The notes under the pieces: model-generated
Databases searched by the model: none
What the model was told of the DNA's origin: nothing
Seen by the model: the letters and a program-made list of their open reading frames with translations, nothing else
Shown here: piece by piece, positions 21,463 through 32,922 of the stretch
Numbering within the stretch: the first letter of the stretch is position 1
Layout of the letters: every line of letters begins with the position of its first letter
Made by a program: the position numbers and the translations under genes
DNA from: Cryptomeria japonica
Taxonomy: Eukaryota; Streptophyta; Pinopsida; Cupressales; Cupressaceae
Reading direction: 5' to 3'
Assembly (NCBI RefSeq): GCF_030272615.1
Contig: NC_081407.1
Span: forward strand, 148,487,744 to 148,551,743
Length of the DNA stretch: 64,000 nucleotides

Positions 21463-23280
21463 AGGGCTAGGAGGATCGGGAGTCTCATTACAGGATTGAT
21501 TTCTTCAAATGGCAATGTTCTCTCCGCGAAGGAGGGCATCTCGCAAGAGGTTTTTCAATATTTTCAGGCCTTGTTTACAAATAACTCCCCCCGAATGAAG
21601 AATATGAAGGATTGATTATGGCTTGCATCCCTTCGATGATTTCTAGATAAATGAATGAGTTCCTTATTAGAAACATCACGCTACATGAGCTGGAGGAAAT
21701 TATTTTTCATATGAAAAAAGATAAAGCTCCTGGCCCTGATGGTTTCTCCATTGAATTTTTTTAGGAGTTTTGGGATATTATTAAAATGAATTTGTTAGAA
21801 GTGGTTCAAGAGTCACATAAGAATAAACATATGTTAAAATCCATGAATTCTACTTTCTTAACCTTAATCCCGAAGAAAGAGGTTGTGAATAGTCTGGACC
21901 AGTTTAGACCCATACACCTCTACAACATGGTCTACAAGATTATCACCTAATTAATAGATGACAAATTAAAGACATGTCTTAAGGATGTGATCTTTGGTGA
22001 ACAAGGGGGATTTGTCTCTAGTAGATAGATCTTTGATGGTATTGTGATTGCAATTGAGGTTGTTCAATCTATGGAAACCTCAAAGGAGAGGGCCATGTTT
22101 ATCAAACTTGATATGGCAAAAACTTATGATAGAGTCAAATGGGCTTTCTTGAGAAAAATCTTGTTGGCTTTTGGGTTTAGTGAAGAATGGGTGGCCTAGA
22201 CTATGAGTTGTGTTTCGTATTCTTCCTTCTTTGTCTTAGTTAACGGGGAGCCTATAGAGTTATTTAGTGTGTCATGAGGCCTCAGGCAGGGAGATCCTCT
22301 ATCTCTGTATTTGTTCATTATTATGGATAAGGGACTTGGGAGATTTATAAGATCTCAGACTTAGAAAGAGCTACTACAGGGCTGGAAATGGTTGGGTGGT
22401 CTTCCTTAGTGCTCCCATCTTCAATTTTTTGATGATACTATTTTGATGGGTGTGGCAAGGATTGAGGAGGCTATTAAGTTTAGGAAGGCTTTGGATACAT
22501 ATATGGCTGCTTCGGGGCAAAAAATTAATGAAGAGAAGTCTTCTATTTTCTTCTTTATCACTCCTCGGCTTATCCAAAATAGGATTTCTCATGTTTTAAG
22601 ATTTTAGATTGGCTTTCTCCCTCTGGTATACTTAGGGGTCCCTATTGGATTGGGAGCTCATCACAGAGAGTTTTGGCAAGGGATTTTGGACAAATTTTGC
22701 AAGAGGGTTACACATTGGACCTATATATGGATCTCCACCGTAGATAGGGTAATTTTGTTGAAATCCGTTATTCAAGCTCTTAATGTTTATAGATTCATGG
22801 TTCAAGTTTCTCCAGCTAGTTTTTTCAAAGACTTTGATGCTCTTTCCCGTCAGTTCCTTTGGTTGAGGAACCTACACTCTTCTAAATGGCACCTAGTTAA
22901 ATCAGAGATTGTTTGTAGGCCCAAGCAGGAAGGTGGCTTGGGACTTCGTTCAGCTACTTTAATGAGTCAATTTCTATCAACTAAGCTATATGGGAGATGG
23001 TGCAACTCCCAGGATCAAGATTGGGCTAAAATCCTTACACACAAGTATCTTCATGGTGTTAGTAGCTATGAAGTACCCAGATGTAGTGTTGAGGAGAAGG
23101 GTTCTAGATTAGGGAAACTCTTAAGCGTGGTGCTAATCTCATCAAGGATGTTCTATTCTGGATATGTAACAAGGGTTACTCTACTCTCTTCTAACATGAT
23201 TCTTGGGATGGCCATCCCCCAATTTTGTATGAGTTCCCACATCTTCAACTTCATTGTTACTCTTTATTGGAGGTAGTCTA
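21463..23280 (+). pseudogene. LINE ORF2 reverse transcriptase
   Basis: The degenerate frame shows DKAPGPDGFSIEFF (21718), a TLIPKKE block, LDQFRPIHL, AMFIKLDMAKTYDRVKW, a GLRQGDPLS motif, FFDDTILMG (FADD box with Ala to Phe), a SGQKINEEKS block and LVYLGVPIG. A longer open piece at 22650-23276 holds the thumb region (FLWLRNLHSSKWHLVKSE, QEGGLGLRSATLM). At least eight in-frame stops are present, mostly TAG/TGA where Trp or Arg is expected. Confidence 0.92.
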
Positions 23281-23370
23281 GTGTACAATTAAGGATTTTA
23301 AAAAAACTAAGATAATGGGGTAGGTGGAAATCATGTGTTGGAAGGACCCTCAGGAGTGGTCTCTTGGGGC

Positions 23371-23950
23371 TCACATGGAGCTTCGATTAGAGCTAGCTAG
23401 GATTTTGCCTAGTAGATTATGTAGTTCTCTTGCTGACAAGGATTTTAGCTTGAAGTCCTGATCAAAAAGAAAAGTTGTCAGTTTCTTTTGGTTATAGTGC
23501 TTTGGATAGGCAAATGTATGGTGAGGAGGGAGTCCCGTGGTGGAAGCAAGTTTGGAATAAGTTCTCTTGGCCCAAATCAAATTTATTTTTGTGGCTAGTT
23601 GTCCAAAATAAGTGCCCCACCTGGGAGAATTTGTGGAAACACGGTTTTCAGGGCCCTTATATTTATGTTATGTGTTATAATGAGGAAGAGTGTATTTCTT
23701 ATCTCTTTTTTTAATGCCAATATTCAAGAGAGATCCGGAATTCCTAGTGGGTAGTGTGGAGGCATGCATGTGTCCATGTTACTTCACTTATTGAGTTTTG
23801 GGAAAGTCTTGGGAGGCCTCTTTCCAGGACTCATTTTCTATAGATTGCATGGGATATTGGTCCTGCTCTTATCATTTGGAACATTTGGCTAGAAATAAAT
23901 CAACGTATTTTTCAGGATTCCAGAATGGGGAGTGGGCCAATGTCGGTGTG
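23371..23950 (+). pseudogene. LINE ORF2 C-terminal zinc-binding region (zf-RVT)
   Basis: Plus-strand peptides PWWKQVWNKFSWPKSNLFLW, NKCPTWENLWKHGF and IIWNIWLEINQRIFQD are typical of the zf-RVT module at the end of plant L1 ORF2. The reading breaks off near 23.95 kb at the junction with gypsy-2. The true C-terminus is missing or lies in the short LINE piece at 33974. Confidence 0.8.
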
Positions 23951-25925
23951 GATAGGAATGATATGGAGGCATGTGGGATGGATGAAATTTACTCAAGGAT
24001 GTGTGCCTTTGCTGACCTTGCATAGAGGACGAAGGGATATAGGGACCTAGAATGGATGGAAGCGATGATGGGGAAGGTGGACATTTGGATTTTGACTTTG
24101 AAGGGATACCAACGCCTTGAGTGTGAGCTCTATAGCCATGACCATTAGTATATTCTTCGATATGGAGGGGTTCTTGCTTGTGAAGGTCTACCCCTTTGCC
24201 TTTATGAATATCTTGACTTGTAGGAGACTCTTTCATTTGGGAAGAAGACGCGAGTCCATTATGAGGTGGATATGATATGAGAGAAATAATGAGATCTTGA
24301 AGTGGATCAGATTGCACCAAAGTGGAAGAACCCATTATGCATGTCGAGGGTTCATGAACATCTTGCACTGACATGTTAGAATCATGAGGGGTATCAGGAT
24401 CATGAGGGGGATTAGGATTGTGTAGTGGACGTGGTTCAATGACAGGCTCTTCAAGAGATGGAATGGGAGAAATAATGGGATCACCAAAAGAAATGCGATC
24501 TTGGAGTGTATATGGAGCATTAGGACATGGAGATGGAGGAACAAGTGGATCTTGTGGAGGATCTGAAGGAATGATAGGGTCTTGTGTTGGAAATGAATTT
24601 GGAAGGATACTTTGATCTTGACAAGGAGGAAGATCATTGGATTCCTCTTTAAAATTGCTTTGCTCTTGACTTTTAATGGGATCATCAGAAAGGATGGAAG
24701 GGATATCTCGATCTTTCTCAGGAAGTGGAATGTCAATGGGATTTGAAAGGACATCGTGTTCATGAAATGGAAGGGGATCGTTTGGGATTGGATGGACTGG
24801 GATATCTTGATCTTGCTTGGGGAGTGGAGTGTCAATAGGACTTTGGATAGGATGGACAAGAATAGGGGAATCATCATGAGTGTCTAGGAAGATGGGGTCC
24901 TGGTCAACAATTGGATGGGATGATAAGGTTTTGGGATCTTGATCTTGATCTGTTTCAAGACACATTTCTTCATGCTCTAAACTATCCTCTTGACATGGAG
25001 TTGGACTTTGAATATGCATGGGGGATTTTGGCAAGGGATTAATGCTTTGGCAGGAAGGAAAGGCAATTTGAACACTTGTAAGATCAGACATTCCAATCGT
25101 AAAGCTTTCTTGCATCTTAGATTTGAGTCCACTTTTTGGTATTCGAGGAATCACTTCTTGTTGAGGGACACCTGTCATCAACATTTGTGTGGCCTTCATT
25201 TGATCTGGTGTTAAAGGTGTTGCATTAAACAATGGATTGTTTATTATTTTGAATGTGGACTTTTGAGGAATAGTCACTGTCAATGCCTTTGAAGCACGTT
25301 TACTCATCAAGGTGGGTTGGGTTTCTTGTTGCACATGTTCATCATTTGGATGTGGAGAGAAACTTAACAACTCACCGCCTTGTTGTTTTTGCACATTAAT
25401 TTGCTTACTTGAGGAGGTCACATTACTCATCATGTCAAGATATTTTTGTGGGAACCTCTTAAAGACCTTATTCAAGAATTTATCCATCTTTTTTGTCAAC
25501 TTTGGATCCTTAAGGAACATAACAACATCATTAGAGACATCGAAATCTGATGAAGAATCTGGTAAAATATTTGGATTTGTTTCTTGTTGAATGCCTTGAT
25601 CTGAACCAAATCTTTGTGAGAGAGTTTGTTCTTCATACAATATTTGTATTTCATGTTGCAAGTTTGGTTGATTCCAATCGAAAGGTGCATTTCCTCTTGG
25701 AGTTGGTGGAACACTCCCATGTCCTGGTTTCATAGGTACAAACACTGGTTCATATAATGGAGGTGGTCCAAGTTGAACCATTCCATATGGTGGTAGTGAT
25801 GTGTCTGATGAACTTTCAATTTGTGTTGTTTGACTGGTTTGAAATTGTGAATTTGATATGTTGTCAATGGGTTGATACGTTGGTTCGCCCATCTTTCTAG
25901 ATTTTGATCTTGTCTCAACAGACAT
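23945..25925 (-). CDS. gypsy-2 ORF1, Pro/Asp/His-rich protein of unknown role
   Basis: Minus-strand Met at 25925 (MSVETRSKSRKMGEPTYQ). The frame is open for 678 codons, but the last dozen or so codons (to 23889) read into antisense LINE sequence, so the natural stop is lost. About residues 130-170 form a small helical, charged block (FLKDPKLTKKMDKFLNKVFK). Residues about 330-560 are disordered Asp-Pro-Ile/Pro-Leu repeats. No zinc knuckle, protease or RT is present. Its place just 3' of the leader suggests the extra ORF1 of Ogre/Tat-type gypsy elements; gag itself is not seen. The function is unknown. Confidence 0.55.
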
Positions 25926-28178
25926 GTCACTTATGCAAATGCAATATTTTTTGGAATTTTTTTGATTTTAAAAGGATGGTGTATGATATGCAACTAAATG
26001 CAAACTAAATAGATAAAAATGCAACCTATGTTTTTGGTTGTTTTTGAAGATTTTGACAAACTTTTGAAATGCAAATCTAAGAGATGGACCCTTAGGAAAT
26101 TGAAATGATGTCTAGACCTCAAAGGACAAAAGGACTTAATTGACAAAGGACAAGATGACAATGTCTCCCCTATATGCTTGGATACTAAGCTAGGTTTGAC
26201 GAAATGATATTGATGACAAAAAGGACAAAAGACTTGATAAGGTCTAGACCTCCTAACAATGACTTAGGGTTTATCAAAGAGTTGGATTGCTCAAGTATGA
26301 CAAGACCTAGGTTTGACACTATATGCAAAAGGACAATTAATATGCAAATGATCTTAATATGATATGACAATGACTTAGGCTTAATGAAGAGACTTGGGAT
26401 ATGCAAATGCAAATGTATGACAATGTCAACCTAAGATGAAATCTAAGGTTTAATTATGAAATGATATTACTCTTATGCAAGAGGACATATGCAAATGGAT
26501 GACTTCTATTGATATGCAAAAGAAGTATGACTTAGGTGAAACCTAACCTTGATACTTGACAATGACTTTGAAAAATGCAACCTAGGATGAACCTAAATGT
26601 AAGTGACATAAGAGTTGAGACAAGTTTTGGAACAATGTTGGATAACCATGCTTGAAGGTGTGTTTCAAACCTTGTTGAATGTTTGTTGGATGAATGTCTC
26701 TTGTGTTTGATCTTATTTTGATTAAGGTGTTTTGCTTTTGAAGTGGGATAACATTCAACTTTTGACAATCAAAGAATACAAGATGTTACAACTTAGACTC
26801 AAGACAATCATGCTCATTTCCACATTCCTTAGGGTAGGCAAAGACATTAGGTACTTGAGAGGTAGACTCATTATGGGATTCAAGGAGAATACATAGATGC
26901 TTGACCCCACGGGCTCCCCTCCACGGCACTCACTTCTCAGGGTAGCCAAGCATCAGTCCCCATGGAATCTCCCCATGGCGAACTTAGTATCTCTTCCAAG
27001 TATCCGAATTTGTCCTTCTCAAGCAACTAGAAGGGTTTTTGGCCTCTAAAAACAAGGTATGTAGTAAGGATTTCTGTTAAGCATTACTCCTCGATGTCAT
27101 GCAAGCATGATTGAGACATTAAGCCCATCAAGATACCAAACAAATGTAGTCGCGCAAGCACGATTTAGACCAAGAGGCCCTACTTAGATGTTGATATGAG
27201 AAAGAGTTCAAGGGTCATCACTTCCCAAGTAACTGCAATTCCCACGTAACACTTCCTTCAAATCTTTCCCCCATCAGGTATTTGTTTATAGTGAGTTAGA
27301 ATGCCAAGGAATTCTAGCCGTACTCACTTTGGGTCGTCCCCTTCTCACGATTATCACTTGCTTGCTAAAGCAAAGTGGTCGGGAAGGCAGGCCCTCTAAG
27401 GGTGACAAACAATCAACAACACAAGTATGGTACCGAAGATCTGGATTTCTGATCACCCTTTGAAGGATGAGAGCATACTCTCCTACTCCAATGTCATACT
27501 TAACAAACAAAGCAAACAAGGGTTCATTTCCACCTATTTATAAATCACTAAGTGCCTAATTAAAAATCTCAAACACACAATTTGGTTGTTTCTCCAAGGC
27601 AACCTGCAAAACCCAAGTTAGAGGTTTGATTTGTTGTCTTTGACCATCGAATCTGCACAAATAATTAGTACCAAAATCCAAAGCACAGATGATCTAATTT
27701 ATGAAAACCATATTACAATTTCAGTCCACTTTGAGAAGGTATAACTTTCTCATCCTAGCTCCGAATTACAAACCGTTTGATGCGTTGGAAAGGTATTCAA
27801 ATAATCTAGAACCAAATTTCGGAAACATCAATGATGTCTCGTCATGTTTACGAGCACCATATTTGTCCAGAAATGCACCGAAGACCCTCAAAATTGCAAT
27901 TTACTAAAACATATAAAATTTTGGAAAGCAAAACTGCATTTTTCACCTCTGATCTAGACTTTACACAGGCACAGAAGTCATGACACAAGCGCAGAATGTT
28001 TAACACAAGCGCAGAATGTCTCAACACAGGCGCAAGATGTTTCAACACAAGCGCAGAATGCTTCACACAAGCGCAAAAGTCTCCAGAATACCCTGCACGG
28101 CCCTGTTTTTCGGTTTTTGACCTGCAAATCAACTTAGAAGCACTCCAAATCACAGTAGAGGGGTTAGAAGGTTAGTAA
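25926..28178 (-). other. gypsy-2 leader, non-coding
   Basis: Degenerate repeats of ATGACAATGACTTAGG and ATATGCAAATG at 26160-26560, a GC-richer block at 26900-27540, then a 20-bp tandem array near the PBS. No gene supported. Confidence 0.5.
27963..28085. repeat. 20-21-bp tandem repeat in gypsy-2 leader
   Basis: Six units of the type ACACAAGCGCAGAATGTYTC at 20-21 bp spacing, ending about 90 bp before the PBS. Confidence 0.88.
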
Positions 28179-28196
28179 TTCACGTCGGGTTCACCA
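28179..28196 (-). other. gypsy-2 primer-binding site
   Basis: Minus-strand TGGTGAACCCGACGTGAA, 5 nt from the LTR edge. It differs by one base from the gypsy-1 PBS. Confidence 0.8.
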
Positions 28197-28201
28197 GTTA
28201 A

Positions 28202-29845
28202 TGTAGCATAGAAATTAGGAATCATCACAAGATAAGTAGATCAATCAAAACACAAGACACGAATAACTCAATCAAAAGAACACTCATTGAAATGAACCTA
28301 ATTCTAAGCACACTCAATAGAGGTATGGAAACAAAGCATTCAAAGATGAAATGTTATGCAAACCAGATGTAGAATTGAACACTCCTTCCATGCGGCTCCA
28401 TTGTTGTTCTTTCCTCTTCAATGGGTTTGTGGATCTCACCTACAAGTGCACACTCAATTGAAAGCAAGATTTGATGAAAAGTTCAAGAGTACTAGAAGCG
28501 TAAGTTCGGTAGTTTGATAGAAAATTCGGATTAGGTTTGATTGAAAATCATCCAATTTATAGAAGAATTGGATAAATGAGCAAATTAGCATGAAAGAGAT
28601 TTGAATAGAAATTCAAATCAATAATAGCAAAATTATGACATATCTATGACAAATTGCTATGCAAGGCTTATGACAATTCATGACAAATTTCTATGTCAAG
28701 AATTTATGACATTTTATGACAAATTCTATGACACATTTCTATGTCAAGACAAAACTCTATGACAAATTGCTATGTCAAGACAAAACTCTATGACAAATTG
28801 CTATGTCAAGAGTATGACGCATGAAGCACACAAATAGGGAGAACTAGAGACAAGATAATTAGGTGGAATTTGAATTAGAAAATTAGAAAATAGGAATTAG
28901 GAAAATTAGGAATTAGGAAATTAATGAAATTAATGAAAATTCAAAAAATTAGAAATGAGGAAAATAGGAACTTAGTGAATTAATTAATAATTTCTCATTT
29001 ATCAATTAATTCACAAAGAGGGAATGAAAAATTAGGAAAATTAGATAAATTAATTAATAATTTTTCATTTATTAATTAATTTATGATAAGAGGAATAATT
29101 AATGAAAGATTAGGAAATTAATTAATAATTTTTTTCATTTATTAATTAATTCATAAAGAGAGGAATAATTAATTAGCCAAGACCTAGGATAAATAAATAA
29201 ATTATTCAATCCTAGAGGAAGAAATGACGCACAAGGTTAAACGATTAAATCACAAAACCCTGAAAGATGAATTAGGTCTTGAAAGACAATTGACTCGATT
29301 TAATTTGATTTTGGATTGATAAATGACCAATGTGATAAATGATTTGATAAATGCGCCAATTGACGAGGAACAATGACAAATTGATCCAAATTGACATAAT
29401 TGAGACAGATAACGATTGATGACAATATGATCGCAAAATGACAAAATCGACAAGAAGACAAGAATCGATGACAAGATGGATTGCAAGACGACAAGATTGA
29501 TAATGACCACGATCGATGACAAATCGATCGCATGATGACAAGATTGAAAAGAGGACAAAACCCTAATTAGGATTGACGATGTCCAAAATGATGACAAATT
29601 AGCACAGACATTGATGCAACAAGATAAAATCGATCAAAATCATGACTGGATAATGCTGTCGACAAGACCAAATTCGAGGATGAGATGATTGAAGAATATA
29701 GAAGAATGACTCGATGTTCGAAAATGATAAAAATCAATTGCGTGACATAGGAGAAATGTTAATGCGACGCAAAAACCTAAAATAAGGCAATGCGCAAATG
29801 TTAAAGTATGACTTCGCAAGCGTTGACCATTTTTGGGTGTCTACA
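28202..29845 (-). repeat. gypsy-2 5' LTR
   Basis: 1644 bp, TGTAGC...GTCTACA on the plus strand; in element sense it starts TGTAGACACCC. Internal repeats include ACTCTATGACAAATTGCTA-type units (28630-28810) and three copies of TTAATTAATAATTTYTCATT (28979-29160). The right edge falls inside copia-2 RNase H (the next bases, ATATCAATTGTTGC, match 3600 in copia-1). Confidence 0.82.
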
Positions 29846-30219
29846 ATATCAATTGTTGCAGTGTTATCGCAATAGATAGTAATAGGTTCCTTGCATTTTA
29901 CCTTTATGTCTTTCAACATTTGCTTAAGCCATAGTACCTGTGTACAGTTAGTTGCTACTGCAACATATTCTAATTCTATTGTTGATAAAGATGTACAACT
30001 TTGTTTCTTACTCATTCAAGAAACTAATCTGTTTCCAAGAAAGAATGCTCCATCGGTGGTGCTTTTTCTATCATCCACATCTCCTTCCCAATTTGCATCT
30101 ATGTATGCACATAATTCAAAGTTTTCATCTCTACGATACCATAATCCAAGATTTATAGTGCCTTGTGAGTACCGAAAAATCATTTTTACTGTTGATTCAT
30201 GATTTTCTCTATGATCCAA
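29846..30219 (-). pseudogene. copia-2 RNase H remnant
   Basis: Minus-strand peptides LGLWYRRDENFELCAYIDAN and DVDDRKSTTDGAFFLGNRLV at 30219-30016, then MSKKQSCTSLSTIELEYVAV and KEPITIYCDN at 30015-29850, in two frames. The reading ends at the gypsy-2 LTR. Confidence 0.85.
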
Positions 30220-31840
30220 AATTTATCTTCACATGCCTCATTAACAGATGATGGTTCAATTTGAGAAATAAGACATACCTCTTCATTTTCCAATCTTCCT
30301 CTTGTCATAACTCCTTTAAACTTGTTTCCAATTATCTGATCTTCAGAATGATTCAGTCTTACAAACTGGGGTGTCTTTGTTTGTTGTTGCTCTTCAATTA
30401 CTGTGGAATCCTCAGATGATACCGGGGTAACTAGATCTTCATTCTGTATCAATGGATTTAGAGTAGGTTCATTTGTCAAAATTTCTGTTGCTGGTTCAGA
30501 GTCTATATACCTTGAAGTTCCTCTGAATTGTTCATCAATTTTTACATTTGTACTCTCAACAATTTTCTGCAATCTCTTGTTAAAACATCTATATGCCTTG
30601 CTCTTAGATGAATAACCAAGAAATATTCCTTCATCACTTTTAGGATCAAATTTGCCACTCTTCTGGTATAACATTTACTTCCAAAAATTCTGAAATACTT
30701 AAGAGTTGGAGTATTACCAAACCATAGTTCATGAGGGGTCTTATCAGTTTCACCTTTAATGTGAACTTTGTTAAATGTATAGACCATTGTACTGACTACT
30801 TCTCTCCAATATACATGTGGTAGGTTTGCTTCTGATAACATACTTCTTGCTGCATCCAAGATAGTTATGTTTTTCCTTTCAACAACTCCATTCTGCTATG
30901 GTGTCCGAGGTGTTGATAGATGTCTTATGATTCCATTCACTTCACAGAATGTATTAAATTCCTTAGATGTAAATTCTCCTCCTTGATCTGACCTTAAACA
31001 TTTGATTTTCTTACCAGTTTCATTTTCTACCATTGCTTTGAATAGTTTGAACTTTTCAAGTGCTTCTGATTTTTCTCTGAGAAAAGTAACCCAACACATT
31101 CTAGAATAGTCATCAATAATTAGCATGAAATATCTATCACCTTGTAAGCTTTTAGTTCTAGCTAGACCACATAAATCAGTGTGAATCAAATCAAGAGCAT
31201 TATTTGATTTTTCTGGAATACTTTTGAAACTAGCTCTAACTTGTTCTCCAAATTGACATTCCTTACATACTATATTCTGAGGTTTGACAATTTTAGGTAA
31301 ATCTCTAACTACCTTAGTACTATTAATCTTTACCATGCAATCAAAGTTTACATGACAGAGTCTCTTATGCCATAACCAACTTTCATCTATATGTGCAATT
31401 AAGCATGTCTTTTCCTTGTTATTCAAATGAAAGATATTACCTCTAGTATGATTACCGGTTGCAATTTCTAAACCAGTTCTATTCATGATCTTGCATTTTC
31501 CATTTTTGAAATGTAACTGAAATCCTTTCTCAACTAATTGGCCAACACTCAAAAGATTATGCTTTAATCCTTCAACATAGTAGACATTGTCAGTGTTATG
31601 CTTACCATAAAGAGATATTGAACCCTTACCTTTGATTGAACAAGCTTTGTCATCTCCAAATCTCACTAAGCCTCCATCATATTCTTGAAAGTTCAAGAAT
31701 TTACCTTTGTCTCCTGTCATATGATGTGAGCATCTTGAATCAATGATCCATTCATCCTTTACTTCGACTTTAGCTGCCAGGGCCTGTACTATCAGTTGAG
31801 CAGTAGGTGTCAGTTGATCTTCTATTATAGCAACAAAAAC
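30220..31840 (-). pseudogene. copia-2 protease-integrase with truncated RT start
   Basis: 31720-30896 holds the end of the protease region, LWHKRLCHVNFDCMVK and the integrase core (IHTDLCGLA, DDYSRMCWVTFL, LRSDQGGEFTSKEF). 30859-30186 holds the integrase tail (KTPHELWFGNTPTLKY, FLGYSSKSKAYRC) and the linker up to VNEACEDKFWI, where the RT deletion begins. There is a stop after STPRTP and a frameshift near 30670. The protease DSG is replaced around 31740 (a DSR-like reading). Confidence 0.88.
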
Positions 31841-32866
31841 TCATCCATTGTCTATTGGATCCTCATCAGAATCATCAGTCACACTTTCATCAACAATGTA
31901 ACAAGATTTGTCTTTATTCTTCTTAAACCTGTATCTTTGATATTTAGGGTTAGGCTTGTATGTTCTTCTAGCTTCTTCTCTTAGTCTAGCATGTCTATCA
32001 GGGCATATTGAAGCCATATGACCAATCTTATTGCAGTTAAAACATTTAAAGGGTGCTTTACCTTCATACTTACTTCCAACTGGACCTTTAGGCATTTTCC
32101 TTGCAAATAGTGCTTCAAGTTCTTCAAGTTCTTCATTTTCTTTCCTACTTTCTTCAAGTTCTCTTACATAAAAGGCTTTCCAATTAGATTTGTCAAATGA
32201 TGGAGCGAATGATGTTGATGCTTTAAAGGCCAAATCTGTCTTTATAGTAGCAATAGGACCAAATTCTTCAATTTCAAAAGCTGAAAGTTTCCCAATCAAT
32301 GTATCCCTAGTAACTGATGTATTAGGCATTGTTCTTAACTCATTTATAGCAGTAACCTTCATTTTATATGCCGGTGGCAATCCTCTTAAAACTTTTGAAA
32401 CAATTTCATCTTCATTTAAGGTTCCTCCACAACATTTAATACCCAAAACAATTTCATTTACTCTTTCCATAAAAGCAGAAATCCTTTCATCTTCTTCCAT
32501 TTCCAGATGTTCATACCTGACTCAGAAGCTTTCAAGTTTTGCAATTTTCACTATGGAATCTCCTTCATTCAGTGTTTCCAAATGATCCCAAATAGCTTTA
32601 GCAGTAGACCTATATGATAGTCCCATGATTTGTTGATCTGATAATGGGCTCAAAATTACTTCTCTTGCTTTGCAATCATTTTCTTCATCTTTAGTCAAGT
32701 TAGCTGGACTAGGTTGACCTTGTACAGTAGCAGTATAGCCATGCTTTGTAACTTCCCAAATGTCTTTTCCAATGCAATTTAGATGTGTCTCCATTCTGAT
32801 CTTCCATATGCCATAGTTGGTTCCATCAAGTTTAGGACTATTCTTCCTGAAATAATTAGTAGACAT
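31841..32866 (-). pseudogene. copia-2 gag
   Basis: Starts MSTNYFRKNSPKLDGTNYG (Met at 32866) and continues, after a stop near 32520, in 32500-31841, with GGTLNEDEIVSKVLRGLPP and the knuckle CFNCNKIGHMASIC. It is the same architecture as copia-1 gag but lacks the copia-1 frameshifts, so the two copies decayed independently. Confidence 0.9.
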
Positions 32867-32908
32867 TAGATCTCCTCAAGTTGTTAAACTTATGCAAAAG
32901 AGGACTAA

Positions 32909-32920
32909 GCTCTAATACCA
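32909..32920 (-). other. copia-2 PBS, mutated
   Basis: The minus strand reads TGGTATTAGAGC, one change from the initiator tRNA-Met PBS, 2 nt from the LTR. Confidence 0.85.
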
Positions 32921-32922
32921 AT

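Larger units (their letters stand above)
23930..29845 (-). mobile_element. gypsy-2: left-truncated Ty3/gypsy-like element
   Basis: A minus-oriented 5' part: LTR (28202-29845), PBS (28179-28196), leader with tandem repeats, and a long ORF1. The gag-pol part and 3' LTR are missing because the left side is fused to LINE sequence near 23.95 kb. On the right the LTR end lies directly inside copia-2, so gypsy-2 was inserted into copia-2 and a later deletion removed the left flanks. Confidence 0.75.

Noticed and set aside
24335-24877. 180-codon minus frame
   Set aside because: Out-of-frame shadow of gypsy-2 ORF1 in low-complexity sequence.
23889-25925. 678-codon frame as a host gene
   Set aside because: It lies next to a gypsy leader, PBS and LTR, is homologous in style to the gypsy-1 remnant at 1-540, and its last codons are antisense LINE.
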